Below are positions 32,585-43,225 of a stretch of DNA of 64,000 bases, piece by piece. The position numbers and the translations under genes are program-made. Each line of letters opens with the position of its first letter. Within the stretch, counting starts at the first letter, position 1. The notes beneath the pieces are model-generated. The model saw only the letters and a program-made list of their open reading frames with translations, ran no database searches and was not told the origin of the DNA. The DNA comes from Odontocerum albicorne (lineage: Eukaryota; Arthropoda; Insecta; Trichoptera; Odontoceridae): contig OX463865.1 of the NCBI GenBank assembly GCA_949825065.1, positions 19,887,115 through 19,951,114 of the forward strand. The letters run 5' to 3'.

Positions 32585-32790
32585 TTTTTTTTATTTAACT
32601 TGGCGAGCTTATTCCCATGTGGCAATCTCTTCCAACCAACTAGAAAGATGTTTTAATGGGTCCTTAGTGAAAACCAGACTGGAATCCCTTTTTTCTTTTA
32701 ATCTGGGTTCCAGCGGGGATCGAACCCGCAACCTCCGGATCAGCAGACAAGGGTCTTACCACCAGGCCATGGAAGTCTTTTTTATGTTGT
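32585..32790 (-). mobile_element. SINE S1, nearly complete
   Basis: Read on the minus strand: tRNA-like head with box A (TGGCCTGGTGG) and box B (GGTTCGATCCC), then GGAACCCAGATTAAAAGAAA, a CAGTCTGGTTTTCA segment, and the tail TAGTTGGTTGGAAGAGATTG with ATAAGCTCGCCAAG. About 205 bp. The head lacks a proper acceptor stem and is not a tRNA gene. Confidence 0.85.
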
Positions 32791-33094
32791 GTGAAATGGA
32801 TAATTTTGTTATGTTTTGTGAAACTGCCTATCTTAGGACGGGGCATACGCCTAGCTATGAAAGGGAGTGCTCTGTATGCAGTGGAACATCAGTTCTCAAA
32901 TAATTACCTTCTTGAACATATTGTTTCAAGTCAGTTTTCAAACATGCATTTTCAATGACTATGCCATGTCTCATATCAGGATTTTTTTTAAATACAAGCA
33001 AAAACAAACCTCATTGGATAGGTTTTTAGTGAGGCAGAAAAGAGAATGAACAGTCACATGACGTTTTTATGCAAGGTGATTCGATTCCCTTTCC

Positions 33095-33416
33095 AAATAA
33101 TACCATCTCTCCTCTACACCTGCTTCACCATCTTCCATTTATGCCATCAGCTCTCCTCAGTACACGGTCAAGTGCAGTTAAATTTTCATTTATTTAATCT
33201 ATTTATTGTGTTGCTGTACTGTGTTTTTATTGTGTTGCTGTACTGTGTTTTTATTGTGTTGCTGTACTGTGTTTTTATTGTGTTTTTCGAAGTTTGGAAT
33301 GAATTAATCCATTCTACGTTACTTCTTAATGGGAAAAATGTATTTGGTTTTCGAACAAATCTGTTTTTGAACAGCCTTTTTGAACAGATTTAGATTGAAA
33401 ACCGAAGTTCCACTTT
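33095..33416 (-). mobile_element. pogo/Tigger-like fragment
   Basis: Inverse of 10309-10515: CATCTCTCCTC, CCATCAGCTCTCCTCAGTAC, ATTTTCATTTATTTAAT, then GAAAACCGAAGTTCCACT as the terminus. Contains a four-fold 23-bp tandem (see next). Confidence 0.7.
33205..33290. repeat. 23-bp tandem repeat, four copies
   Basis: TTTATTGTGTTGCTGTACTG plus TGT, four units. The 10309 copy of this element has one related unit only, so the expansion happened after insertion. Confidence 0.9.
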
Positions 33417-33419
33417 ATT

Positions 33420-34030
33420 CTTCTTCTTCTTCTTCCTCTTGGTTTAGATCGTATGACCTGTTTGTAACGGTGGGCTGTCCTGGGATGGTGACGTCCAGCT
33501 GTCCTTCCACCTTTTCGGCGTCCTTCCAAATAATCTCCTGCTGTTAGGGTTTTCAGCCTTAGCGATTCTTGCCAGTTTTATATCCTCCATGCGGTCCACA
33601 TGATCCCTCCAAAAGCACCTTCTGTTTCTTCCTCACCTCACTATGTCTTCAACACCACAGACAGACCTTATCGTCTCATTGCTGATCCGATATCTAAGAG
33701 TTTTGCCTGCGATGGAGCGTAGGGTTTTCATTTCCGCTACTCTGAGAAGGTTTTTTGTCCTGTTGGTATCGGCTCTCGCTTCTATCCCATATGTCATGAT
33801 GGGGCGGACGCATGTCTTATATATCCTGACCTTACTTTCGGTTAGCATGTGTCTGTTCCTCCATATATAGTAGTGTCCCGCAGGCAGCCAGCCAAAGCCG
33901 TCGCTTTATTAACATAGTTTTTGCTCGTACTTCACTATATAGGTCACTGTTGCTGGAGATCTCTACACCTAGGTAAGCGAATCGCATGACTTGCTCCATT
34001 GATACGTTAATTGCTCTGTAAAAATAAAAA
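33420..34030 (-). mobile_element. LINE ORF2 C-terminal fragment, family L-F
   Basis: Minus strand in three frames: VMRFAYLGVEISSNSDLYSE, then SKVRIYKTCVRPIMTYGIEA and RVAEMKTLRSIAGKTLRYRI, then WRDHVDRMEDIKLARIAKAE and WKDSWTSPSQDSPPL. This is the post-catalytic part of a non-LTR reverse transcriptase. Frameshifts are at about 33840 and 33630. Confidence 0.8.
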
Positions 34031-34473
34031 AAATTTAAAAAAAGTGTGTGTAAGGGTCTGTAGTAGAAATATTCGTAATGCAAGGGTTTACGTGATTTAG
34101 AATGTATATCAGTTTTATTAATATTTTTCTATTAATTAATGCCCTGTTATGTCTTTTTTCTGACTTTTCCATAAAAATCTTACGTTCCACGTTTCATTCC
34201 CAATGGATTCTTCATTTGTCATGTGTCTCTAGTAGAAATATTCGTAATGTAAGGGTTTACGTGATTTGGATAGTCAGATCAGTTTTATTGATATTTTTCT
34301 ATTAATTAATGCCCTTTTATGTCTTTTTTCTGACTTTACCATAAAAATCTTGCATACCACGTTTCATTCCCAATAGATCCTTCATTTGTCACGTGTCTAG
34401 TAGAAATATTCGTAATGTAAGGGTTTACGTGATTTGGTATGTACTCGTATATCAGTTTTATTAATATTTTTCT

Positions 34474-34574
34474 TTGTAATTTATTTTATCAAACACTGTT
34501 TATTCCACTTTTTTGTAACGGTATAACCCTACCGGTTTCAAGGTGCACACCTCATCTTCAGGGGAGCACAATTA
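34474..34574 (-). mobile_element. Repeat R3, copy 5, with 12-bp target duplication
   Basis: A 101-bp insertion inside the third 180-bp unit. TAATATTTTTCT stands at 34462-34473 and again at 34575-34586. The neighbouring unit copies show the uninterrupted site. Duplication length fits target-primed reverse transcription. Confidence 0.85.
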
Positions 34575-34694
34575 TAATATTTTTCTATTAATTAATGCCC
34601 TTTTATGTCTTTTTTCTCACTTTACCATAAAAATCTTGCATTCCACGTTTCATTTCCAATGGTTGCTTCATTTGTCGTGTCTGTAGTAGAAATA

Positions 34695-34880
34695 AACAAG
34701 GGTGTGGGCTGAAAAACATCTGGTGTCCCCGTGGCTGGGTTCGCCCTATTTTGGTGGGGTGTATCTTGGCCGAAGGGATGCTATTAGATGAGCCCAGACC
34801 TTTTGATAGCTTCTGTATTTAATGTATTATCTGCAATTTATGTGTTTTAAAAGTGTTATTTAAATATTGTATAATCTGTA
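34695..34880 (+). repeat. Dispersed repeat R1, copy 2
   Basis: Matches 1929-2110; continues to ATCAATAAACCTATTATTTA and an ATTT tail at 34921. Confidence 0.7.
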
Positions 34881-35080
34881 CATACTATGTTGTTATCAAT
34901 AAACCTATTATTTATTTATTTATTTTATTTAAATATTCGTAATGTAGGCGTTGACGTGATTTGGAATGTATATCAGTTTTATTAATATTTTTCTATTAAT
35001 TAATACCCTTTTATGTATTTTTTTTGACTTTGACATAAAAATCTTGCATTCCACATTTCATTCCCAATGGATCGTTCATT

Positions 35081-35610
35081 TTAAGATCTTCTTGACCAAG
35101 CTTTCTTGTGACGTTTTTACAACTGAGTGTGATCTCTCTAATCTGTTACGACTCCTAAATCTCGAGTATTTCTCTCTTAACCTGATTTACATTGCATTTA
35201 CGTTGACTAATAATAATTGCGCTTGATATATATTAAGAGAAAGCGCATTTAAACCAGAATAATGTGCAATATTGTGCAACGGGAGATGTTGGAAGTGCTT
35301 GCCAAAGTATTTACACACCGAGTAGAGTTCTTAATGGGGGAGAGGAAATATTTCAGTGGATATTTCTTTCGTCATTTGAATTTTTCTCTCGAACTAATGA
35401 GCACATCCCTACTTTTTTATACGTATGTATATGAGTGTGTGCTTGAATAATATTATGGCAATTCACTGTCCGAGATCTGAGGATTAATGTTACGAAATTG
35501 AAAGTGATGGAAAAGTGTGAAAGGAAAAATAAATGCGATATATGGTTGAACAACGAAAGATTAGAACAAATCGAAGAATTCTGCTATTTCATAATAATAA
35601 AAAGACAATT
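35081..35610. other. Unassigned intron sequence
   Basis: Faint resemblance at 35440-35600 to non-LTR reverse transcriptase text (LRINVTKLKVMEKCERKNKC, LNNERLEQIEEFCYF on the plus strand in broken frames), so probably LINE-derived. Confidence 0.4.
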
Positions 35611-35616
35611 GAATGG

Positions 35617-35759
35617 TTGAATTAAAATAGGCACTAAGTACCAAAAAAAAAAAAAAACTAAGTATGCAGTTTCATTATATGTGACATATAGAACGAAACT
35701 GCATACTTAGTTTTTTTTTGGTTTTTTTTTTTGGTACTTAGTGCCTATTTTAATTCAAC
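35617..35759. repeat. Hairpin element (long perfect inverted repeat)
   Basis: Arms of about 60 bp: TTGAATTAAAATAGGCACTA, then GTACC, a run of A, and AACTAAGTATGCAGTTTC; the inverse of all this ends at 35759. Loop is about 20 bp (ATTATATGTGACATATAGAA). The only arm differences are in homopolymer length and one interruption in the T run. Confidence 0.93.
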
Positions 35760-35764
35760 TGTAG

Positions 35765-36285
35765 GATACCTACCTAGTAAATGAATAATTGTCAAAATAA
35801 TAAGTTAATTGTTAAACACAATTAAAATTAAATTTATTATTGTCAGATAGTAAACATACAGGGTCAATGACCGATGAAGAATTCAAGGATTGTCACACGA
35901 TATGAACAACAACAATATTTACTATTTACAGTGTCTGCGAATTGGCTAGCCATCTCCAAATACAAATAAATAATCTACCACCGATTCATGCGCTAGAGCA
36001 AGGCAGATATATATCGCGAATTGGTTCACTCATTGGTATAAATTACTCGCACGCCGAGAAATAAACATATTATTATTGTCATTCATTCAACTGTCAAGAC
36101 TTGTTATTTATTTACCCGCTGTCCACTTATCGATTTATATCCGCATTCCTGAGTCTATATTCATTGAATACAAATCAAGATCATCATGACATATCAAATT
36201 AAGCAACACGCTATACAACCATTGAATCTATAGAGCAAACTCTCCTCGAAAACTCGTGCTAATTTAATAAGTGCCTTTGAATGGT
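35765..36285. other. Unassigned intron sequence
   Basis: No repeat partner or coding evidence. A TTATTATTGTCA motif recurs at 35834 and 36070. Confidence 0.35.
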
Positions 36286-36410
36286 TGGCTAACTTTGGGT
36301 TCTTTCAATGTTTATTAATAAGAACCTCAACTTGTTGGGTTCTTTCAACAGTTATTAATAAGAACCTCGACTGTTTGGGTTCTTTCGACAGTTATTTATA
36401 AGTGTAACAG
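36285..36410. repeat. About 43-bp tandem repeat, three copies
   Basis: Units with TTGGGTTCTTTCAACAGTTA and TTAATAAGAACCTCAACT. Within each unit GGTTCTTTC and its inverse GAAC partly pair. Confidence 0.85.
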
Positions 36411-36414
36411 CACG

Positions 36415-37335
36415 GACCTCAACAAACATAAAAATTATACATTCAAATATCAAAATATAAACAAGAATTTATACAAGTAAAATTACCAAATAACAAAAAA
36501 AACAATCATATTTTATGGTGACGCATACGTCCGATACAAATATTATATCGATTCACTATGCGGTAATGCACACGAACAAAAAAATTGCTGGAATAGTGGC
36601 AATTTATGTTGGTAGGCTTTAAATAACAAGGGAAAAAATCACAAATTTATTGAACAAAATGTAACGTAATAATAATAAGTAGACTAAAAAAAGACTAGAA
36701 TTATTTGAAAAACGGTTCTGCTAATGAGAAGAATAGAATTGCTTTTTTTTTTCGAGATAATATTTAACCAAATTTGGATTAAAAATAAATAAGTACTCCC
36801 TATCATCAAAAGTGATTGTAAATTTATCTGTCAATGCTGACCTGTATTAATATTTTACGTATTTAATCTTTGACACTGAATATGCTGCCGAATTATAACT
36901 GCGTGTCGTCACAGCAGAGGCCATCGAATGCGAAGCTATAGGAGCGCCACATACGGTCGTATCTCGCAACTTCTCAACTAACAAAAACAGCCTGAGTTTG
37001 CCGACCCTTGAGATATATGCTGATTGTTTAAGAACGATTTAATACTACTTATGTATATATATAATGTGTGGGATATAATTTGAGGATTCTCACTTATACG
37101 TGGTGGGCGTTAAGAGTAATAGAGATGAATTTTCTGTCTTGGCTTAATTTTAAATTTATTCCTTTTTTCTTTATTGTTTTTTAATGCTCTATGTTGTTTT
37201 TATTTTTGTGATAAGCCACTGTATTTTTTTAGTAAATTTAAAGAAAATGTATAAATAAAATTTACTGAATTAAATTATTTTATTAACATCAAAAACTATT
37301 AAGTCCTAATTCCCAGTGTTGCTCACTTGCTATAC
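36415..37335. other. Mostly unassigned; short dispersed repeat at the left
   Basis: 36415-36545 shares blocks with 8830-8894 and with 29015-29040 (GTGACGCATACGTCC). Nothing recognised from 36550 to 37335. Confidence 0.35.
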
Positions 37336-37338
37336 TCA

Positions 37339-37898
37339 AGAAAATGTATCATGATCCCTGTGACGTTTGAAATGTCACGTCTCAAAGGGATGGCTTAAAA
37401 TCGTTTTTTTTTACAAATCGAATCGTTTTTTTATAAATCGAAAAATTGTTTATCTCTAAACTGACGTTTTAATTCCTAATTTTCATTATACTGACTTTCT
37501 AATGTATTGTATGATTTGTATATATCTTTAAATAGGCCAAAATCCACTATGAATTAATACTAATTACGAACATTTAATTGTATGTATAAAAAAATCGAAA
37601 ATCCGATTATTTTATACCCCATCCCTAGCCAATGCAGACTAACGTAGTGACTTTTGACGAACGTCGCCAAATATTATTTGATTTTAACAAACTGTCACAT
37701 TTTTGCTAATTTGTGACAAGATGTATTAATTTGTCATTATTGTTAGTTTTACGTAATGTATTTACCTCAATAACTTGCTATTTATTAGAATCAAGGCTTA
37801 TATTAAAGTTGATAGAATAATTAAAATTACTGAACGTCGTTACAAGGTTGTATTGGAGCAAATTTGTGAAACGTTGCAGGGACCATGCTACAATTTTT
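37339..37898 (-). mobile_element. MITE family M1, copy 4 (both ends)
   Basis: AGAAAATGTATCATGATCCC at the left and GCAGGGACCATGCTACAATT at the right. The flanks CCAGTGTTGCTCACTTGC (37312) and CTGGTGTTGCTCTCTTGC (37924) resemble each other, so the surrounding sequence may be a partial duplication. Confidence 0.8.
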
Positions 37899-38257
37899 TT
37901 TTTAGTATAGAGATATATAATTCCTGGTGTTGCTCTCTTGCAAGAGTAAAATAATTAAATGCCATTAAAATATATCGTATTATGGACCGGAACCATAAAT
38001 TGAAACAATAATATTGCTGCTTAAAGTTTAATCCAAGAGGCAGCGTTACAAAAAATCCTTTCCATTAATATAATGAAGTTAGTTTGCTGACCTGGACATA
38101 TAAAGGAGTGCCTGGAAAGGCACCTCTGAAATCCAATCCTTGAAGTGGGATCTCGCGTGTCTTTCGAGGACTTTTGAAGACCCTTTTTGAACTGCATTAA
38201 AATTGATCAATGCGTTTTTTTTTTCAAGTCAGAGAAATCGTCGACGATTCAGATTTG
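37899..38257. other. Unassigned intron sequence
   Basis: Nothing recognised. Confidence 0.35.
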
Positions 38258-38578
38258 GAAGAGTTGACAATTTATTATTGACAATTTACTACCGACAATT
38301 TGTTGTTGACAAGTTAATATTGAAAATTAATCGTTGACAGTTTATTGTTGTTGACAATTAATTACTGACATTTTATTTGTTGACAATTTATTAGCGAGAA
38401 ATTATTGGTGACAATTTATTATTGACAATTTCTTTGTGACAATTTATTGTTGTTGATACTTCATTGTTAACAATTTATGATTGACTATCAATTGCTGACA
38501 TTTTATTGTTGGCAATTTATTATTGACAATTTACTAACTACAATTTATTACTGACAATTTATTGTTGACAAATTAATA
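38258..38578. repeat. Degenerate 14-17 bp minisatellite, left block
   Basis: Many imperfect copies of TTATTGTTGACAATT. Continues after the Helitron pair at 39188-39320. Confidence 0.85.
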
Positions 38579-38887
38579 TCATAGTATAAATAGGCCAAAA
38601 ACCCATACGACGACTGTCGTCAAAGAAAGAATACGAGAATTGAATTTTGAATACAAGAGAGTGAGAGAGGAATACTTGGATTCTCTCCGAAAGTAATTCG
38701 AAATTTGAATCTCGGTGGGTCCGTGATACTGAACGAATTTTAAATACCTAGCTTACAATTTTTGAACCGGTGTAAAAGGGGACGATGTATAAATGATATG
38801 TATAAAAAAAATTACATTTATGAATATATATTTTCATAAATGTAGAATTTGTTTTACTTCCGTGAATATTTCACGGGTTGCAACTAG
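38579..38887 (+). mobile_element. Non-autonomous Helitron, unit 1
   Basis: Starts TCATAGTATAAATAGGCC after an A, ends GTTGCAACTAG before a T. A perfect 7-bp hairpin CCGTGAA-TAT-TTCACGG (38860-38876) ends 11 bp before the terminus. TC start, CTRR end, subterminal hairpin and A/T insertion are the Helitron signature. 309 bp, no coding capacity. Confidence 0.88.
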
Positions 38888-39187
38888 TCATAATATAAAT
38901 AGGCCAAAACCCGTACGATGGTTGTCGCCAAAGAAAGAATACGAGAATTGAATTTTGAATACGAGAGAGGAATAGTTCGAAAGTTGAATCTCGGTGGATC
39001 CGTGATAAAAAATTATACTGAACGAATTTTAAATACATAGCTAAAAAAAAATTTACCGGTGTAAAAGGGGACGATGTATAAATGATATATATACGAGTAT
39101 ATAGACAAATTCTATATTTATGAATATATATTTTCATAAATGTAGAATTTGTTGTAATTCCGTGAATATTTCACGGGTTGCAACTAG
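38888..39187 (+). mobile_element. Non-autonomous Helitron, unit 2, directly joined
   Basis: Begins TCATAATATAAATAGGCC immediately after the CTAG of unit 1 and ends with the same hairpin (39160-39176) and CTAG. 300 bp, about 90% like unit 1 by eye, with a deletion of the GAGAGTGAGAGAGG-type region and a small insertion. Head-to-tail tandem Helitrons are known from rolling-circle transposition. Confidence 0.88.
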
Positions 39188-39325
39188 TTGAGAATTAATT
39201 GTTGGTAATTTATTGTTGTTGATACTTCATTGTTAACAATTTATGATTGACAATTAATTACTGATAATTTATTGTTGACAAATTAATATTGAGAATTTAT
39301 TGTTGATAATTGATACGAGTATGTC
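39188..39325. repeat. Minisatellite, right block
   Basis: Continues the array of 38258-38578. GACAAATTAATATTGAGAAT at 39268 is an intact copy of the sequence that the Helitron pair interrupts. Confidence 0.85.
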
Positions 39326-39389
39326 CAGTCTTTTTTTTACTTAAGGTCGCTTAAGTGTCTGTTTATTCGGACTTAACATATATATTGAA

Positions 39390-39490
39390 ATCCTTTTTTT
39401 TTTAAATAATTTCCCACTAATGGGAATCGAACCCTTAACCTCCGGACTGGAAGACAGGGATCTTACCAGCTAGACCACAAAAGTTAGTGT
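39390..39490 (-). mobile_element. SINE S1 head fragment
   Basis: Minus strand shows box A (TGGTCTAGCTGG) and box B (GGTTCGATTCC). Tail missing. Confidence 0.75.
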
Positions 39491-39786
39491 ATACATTGGA
39501 ATCATGTCTTTCAGCACTTCATTCTTAAGACATGCCCGAACCATTATGCTTGGAACATGGCCAGCGATGCTCGAACTGTCAGCGCGAATTAGAGATGAGA
39601 CTACACCTGCTGTTTCTCGACTATAAATATGGGATCCACTGTGACACTTTCTCGAAGCTGTATAGCAAGAGGGCCAGCTGAAAGCTAATATTAAAAATAA
39701 ATAATTATTAATATGTATGTATTGCATTATTTCATAATACATAATTCAAGAAAACTTTGTAACAGATTGTCCGAAAAATAATTAAG
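39491..39786. other. Unassigned intron sequence
   Basis: Nothing recognised. Confidence 0.35.
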
Positions 39787-39788
39787 TA

Positions 39789-40651
39789 CGAGGGTCATCC
39801 AGAAAGTAAGGTTACAAGATTTATGTAGGATCGAAAAATGTTTGTATTTAATTGAAATTCACAGCATACTTCACAAATATATTAAACTATTTTTCAACGT
39901 AATCGCCGTCGAGATCGAGACGTTTATGTAGTCGGGGCACCAGCTTTTGTATGCCAGTGTCATAGACCTCCGCCGCCAGCTCTTTCAGCCACTTCTTCAC
40001 AGCTTCCTCGACCTCCTGATTGTTGGAAAATTGTTGGGGTGTAGTGACACACCCACGTCTCATCCCCCGTCACGATAGAGTCCATAAAAGCTTCTCCCTT
40101 CTGTGTAAAACGATCCAAAAATTCACTCGCGGCGATCACGTGATTTTGACGGTGCTCGGTGTGAGCATTCTGGGCACCCATCTCGCACACAACTTCTTGT
40201 AACCAAGTTTTTCCGACACAATATTACCAAGAAGACTTCGAGAAATGTCAGGAAATTCTTCGTGAAGGTCGTCAAACGTCACACGGCGGTCATTTCGCAC
40301 TTGTTCTTCAATTTTTTGCACAAATTCGTCAGAAATCACTGCCTTGCCTCGTCGTGAGTATCAGTACGGCCTTCTCTGAACAACCTAACCCACGTTGTCG
40401 ACTCATCACATCACTACCGTAAACTTCCACGAGCTTCCGATGGATATTCGCGGCGGTATTGTTCTGCGAAGTCAAAAAACGGATGACCGCGCGGGTCTCG
40501 CACGGACGACAGTTGGCGGAAGCGCGCGACGATCTCTCCATCGGAAGAATTTACTGTGACAACAAAATGGCCGACAAATACGCGGGACCAAACAAACTGA
40601 CCGTTAGGATTCCCCCTACACCTTGTAACTTTAGTTTCTGAATGACCCTTG
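39789..40651 (-). mobile_element. mariner deletion derivative
   Basis: Flanked by TA; ends CGAGGGTCATCCAGAAAGTA and the inverse of CAAGGGTCATTCAGAAACTA. The minus strand reads MERSSRASANCRPCETRAVI, TAANIHRKLVEVYGSDVMSR (helix-turn-helix), ISDEFVQKIEEQVRNDRRVT, LGYKKLCARWVPRMLT and DSIVTGDETWVCHYTP with the first catalytic Asp. It then jumps at about 40030 to sequence just before the C-terminus (AVKKWLKELAAEVYDTGI). The second and third catalytic Asp are lost. 863 bp. Confidence 0.88.
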
Positions 40652-40689
40652 TATTTTTTAAATTTATTTATTAACGGTAATATTCTTCT

Positions 40690-41325
40690 TCAAAATATTT
40701 GTCTAAGACTTATTTTTAACTAAAGAAATCAGTTCATACCAGAAGGCGCTGAACGTGAGAAATAGACGTCAAATTCACATACTATCTCTATTGTATAATA
40801 TCCTTAACTATCCCGCCGTCCCCTCTTATCTCGCCGAAAATTTTCAGAATCTTTCCGATCATGGACTTGCGCTACGTTGAACAGAGATTGTTTATTGACC
40901 TTTCCAGTTCACCGCTCCTCTTTTTTTTACGTCGTTCTTTACTGTCCATGCAGTGAGACTCTGGAATCAGTTACAAACCAAAATAAGACTCGCTCCGTCC
41001 TTGGCATGCTTAAAGAAGTGACTGAAAAAACTCTTAATTTCTAGTCAGTAATATAACATGTTTCATTTCTGATTTATCTTTCCTCTCCACCATCCCTTCC
41101 TTTTCCTTTGATTGATGATATCTCGCTTATATGAAAATTAATGTTCGGATGATTTTCCGTATTTGTGGGCGTACCTTCACGTATGTGTTCATGGATTTCG
41201 TGGGGATGGATAGTCATTTGAATGTTTTTGCGACCATAAACTTGTTTAATTTACTTTTGTCTAGTTGGTTGGTAGGCATTTCCACCTGGCAATAAGCCCG
41301 CCAGATTGAATTTACAATAAAAGAT
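40690..41325 (+). mobile_element. LINE 3' end (family L-G) with the SINE-shared tail
   Basis: Plus strand at 40945-41030 reads FTVHAVRLWNQL and IRLAPSLACLKK, the extreme C-terminal block of many jockey/CR1-type ORF2 proteins. It is followed by about 230 bp of 3' UTR and a tail, AGTTGGTTGGTAGGCATTTC then CTGGCAATAAGCCCGCCAGA, that matches the tail of SINE S1. The end is ACAATAAAAG. Confidence 0.75.
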
Positions 41326-41344
41326 TTCAAGATTCGAACCCACT

Positions 41345-41920
41345 CAAATTTTAATAAGACCTTCCAAAAAAGATTGTCTTTAAGCGATTCTTAAAGCAGC
41401 ACTTGCAACATATATCTCTGACAGTAGGAGGCAGACCATTCCGCGCTACAGGACCAGCAACGGTAAAAGCTCTACCATAATACCTCGCCCTATTGGATTG
41501 ATTTGGAACGACCAATTTATTCGATGAAAAAAAAATCGGCCTCAAAGTTCTACTTCTCTCCGAAGGAACATCCCTCAGACACAGATTGGAAACATACAAT
41601 GGAGACATCCCATTAAGGGACTTGAATACAAAGAGACAAAGTTTGAAAACAACCCGTTCGCGACACTTGTAGGCAGAGAAGACTTTTTCGAAGCGGACCA
41701 ATATGGTAATATTTATGACTACCATATATCAACCTTGCAACTGCATTGAAAATACATTGGAGTCTAGTAGAAATTTGTGAATCAGGTAAACCAGAATAAA
41801 TAGTTACAATAATCCAGACCCGACACATCAAATGAATTAATTTATTTCCCTTATTGGAAGACAAGGACATACAAATTCTAACTCTCTTAACCCTAAAGTG
41901 CGCAATTATGCACATATGAA
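41345..41920 (-). mobile_element. LINE C-terminal fragment, family L-A (better copy)
   Basis: A 124-codon minus frame: FKSLNGMSPLYVSNLCLRDV, PSERSRTLRPIFFSSNKLVV and RNGLPPTVRDICCKCCFKNR. An overlapping frame further 5' (41613-41975) gives DSQISTRLQCIFNAVARLIY, the region just upstream, after a frameshift. Truncated before the catalytic domain. Confidence 0.82.
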
Positions 41921-41975
41921 TCAACCAAAGTTTTTCTAAATATTTTTGTGTTGAGTGGTATAAACAATGACTCAT

Positions 41976-43225
<1,250 letters not shown>

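Larger units (their letters stand above)
34060..35080 (+). repeat. About 180-bp tandem repeat, four copies, two interrupted
   Basis: Units contain ATATTCGTAATG.AAGGGTTTACGTGATTT, TTTTATTAATATTTTTCTAT, TTTTATGTCTTTTTTCTGAC and CCACGTTTCATTCCCAATGG. Copies: 34067-34225, 34235-34400, 34405-34690 (split by R3 at 34474-34574) and 34935-35080 (separated by R1 at 34695-34880). The open frames in it are repeats of each other and not a gene. Confidence 0.85.

Noticed and set aside
34102..35226. Two similar ORFs starting MYISFINIFLLINALLCLFS
   Set aside because: They are copies of the 180-bp tandem unit; the frame breaks in other units and there is no coding bias.
38871..39137. 88-codon minus-strand ORF across Helitron unit 2
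   Set aside because: It crosses the unit junction and has no motif; the sister unit does not keep the frame.
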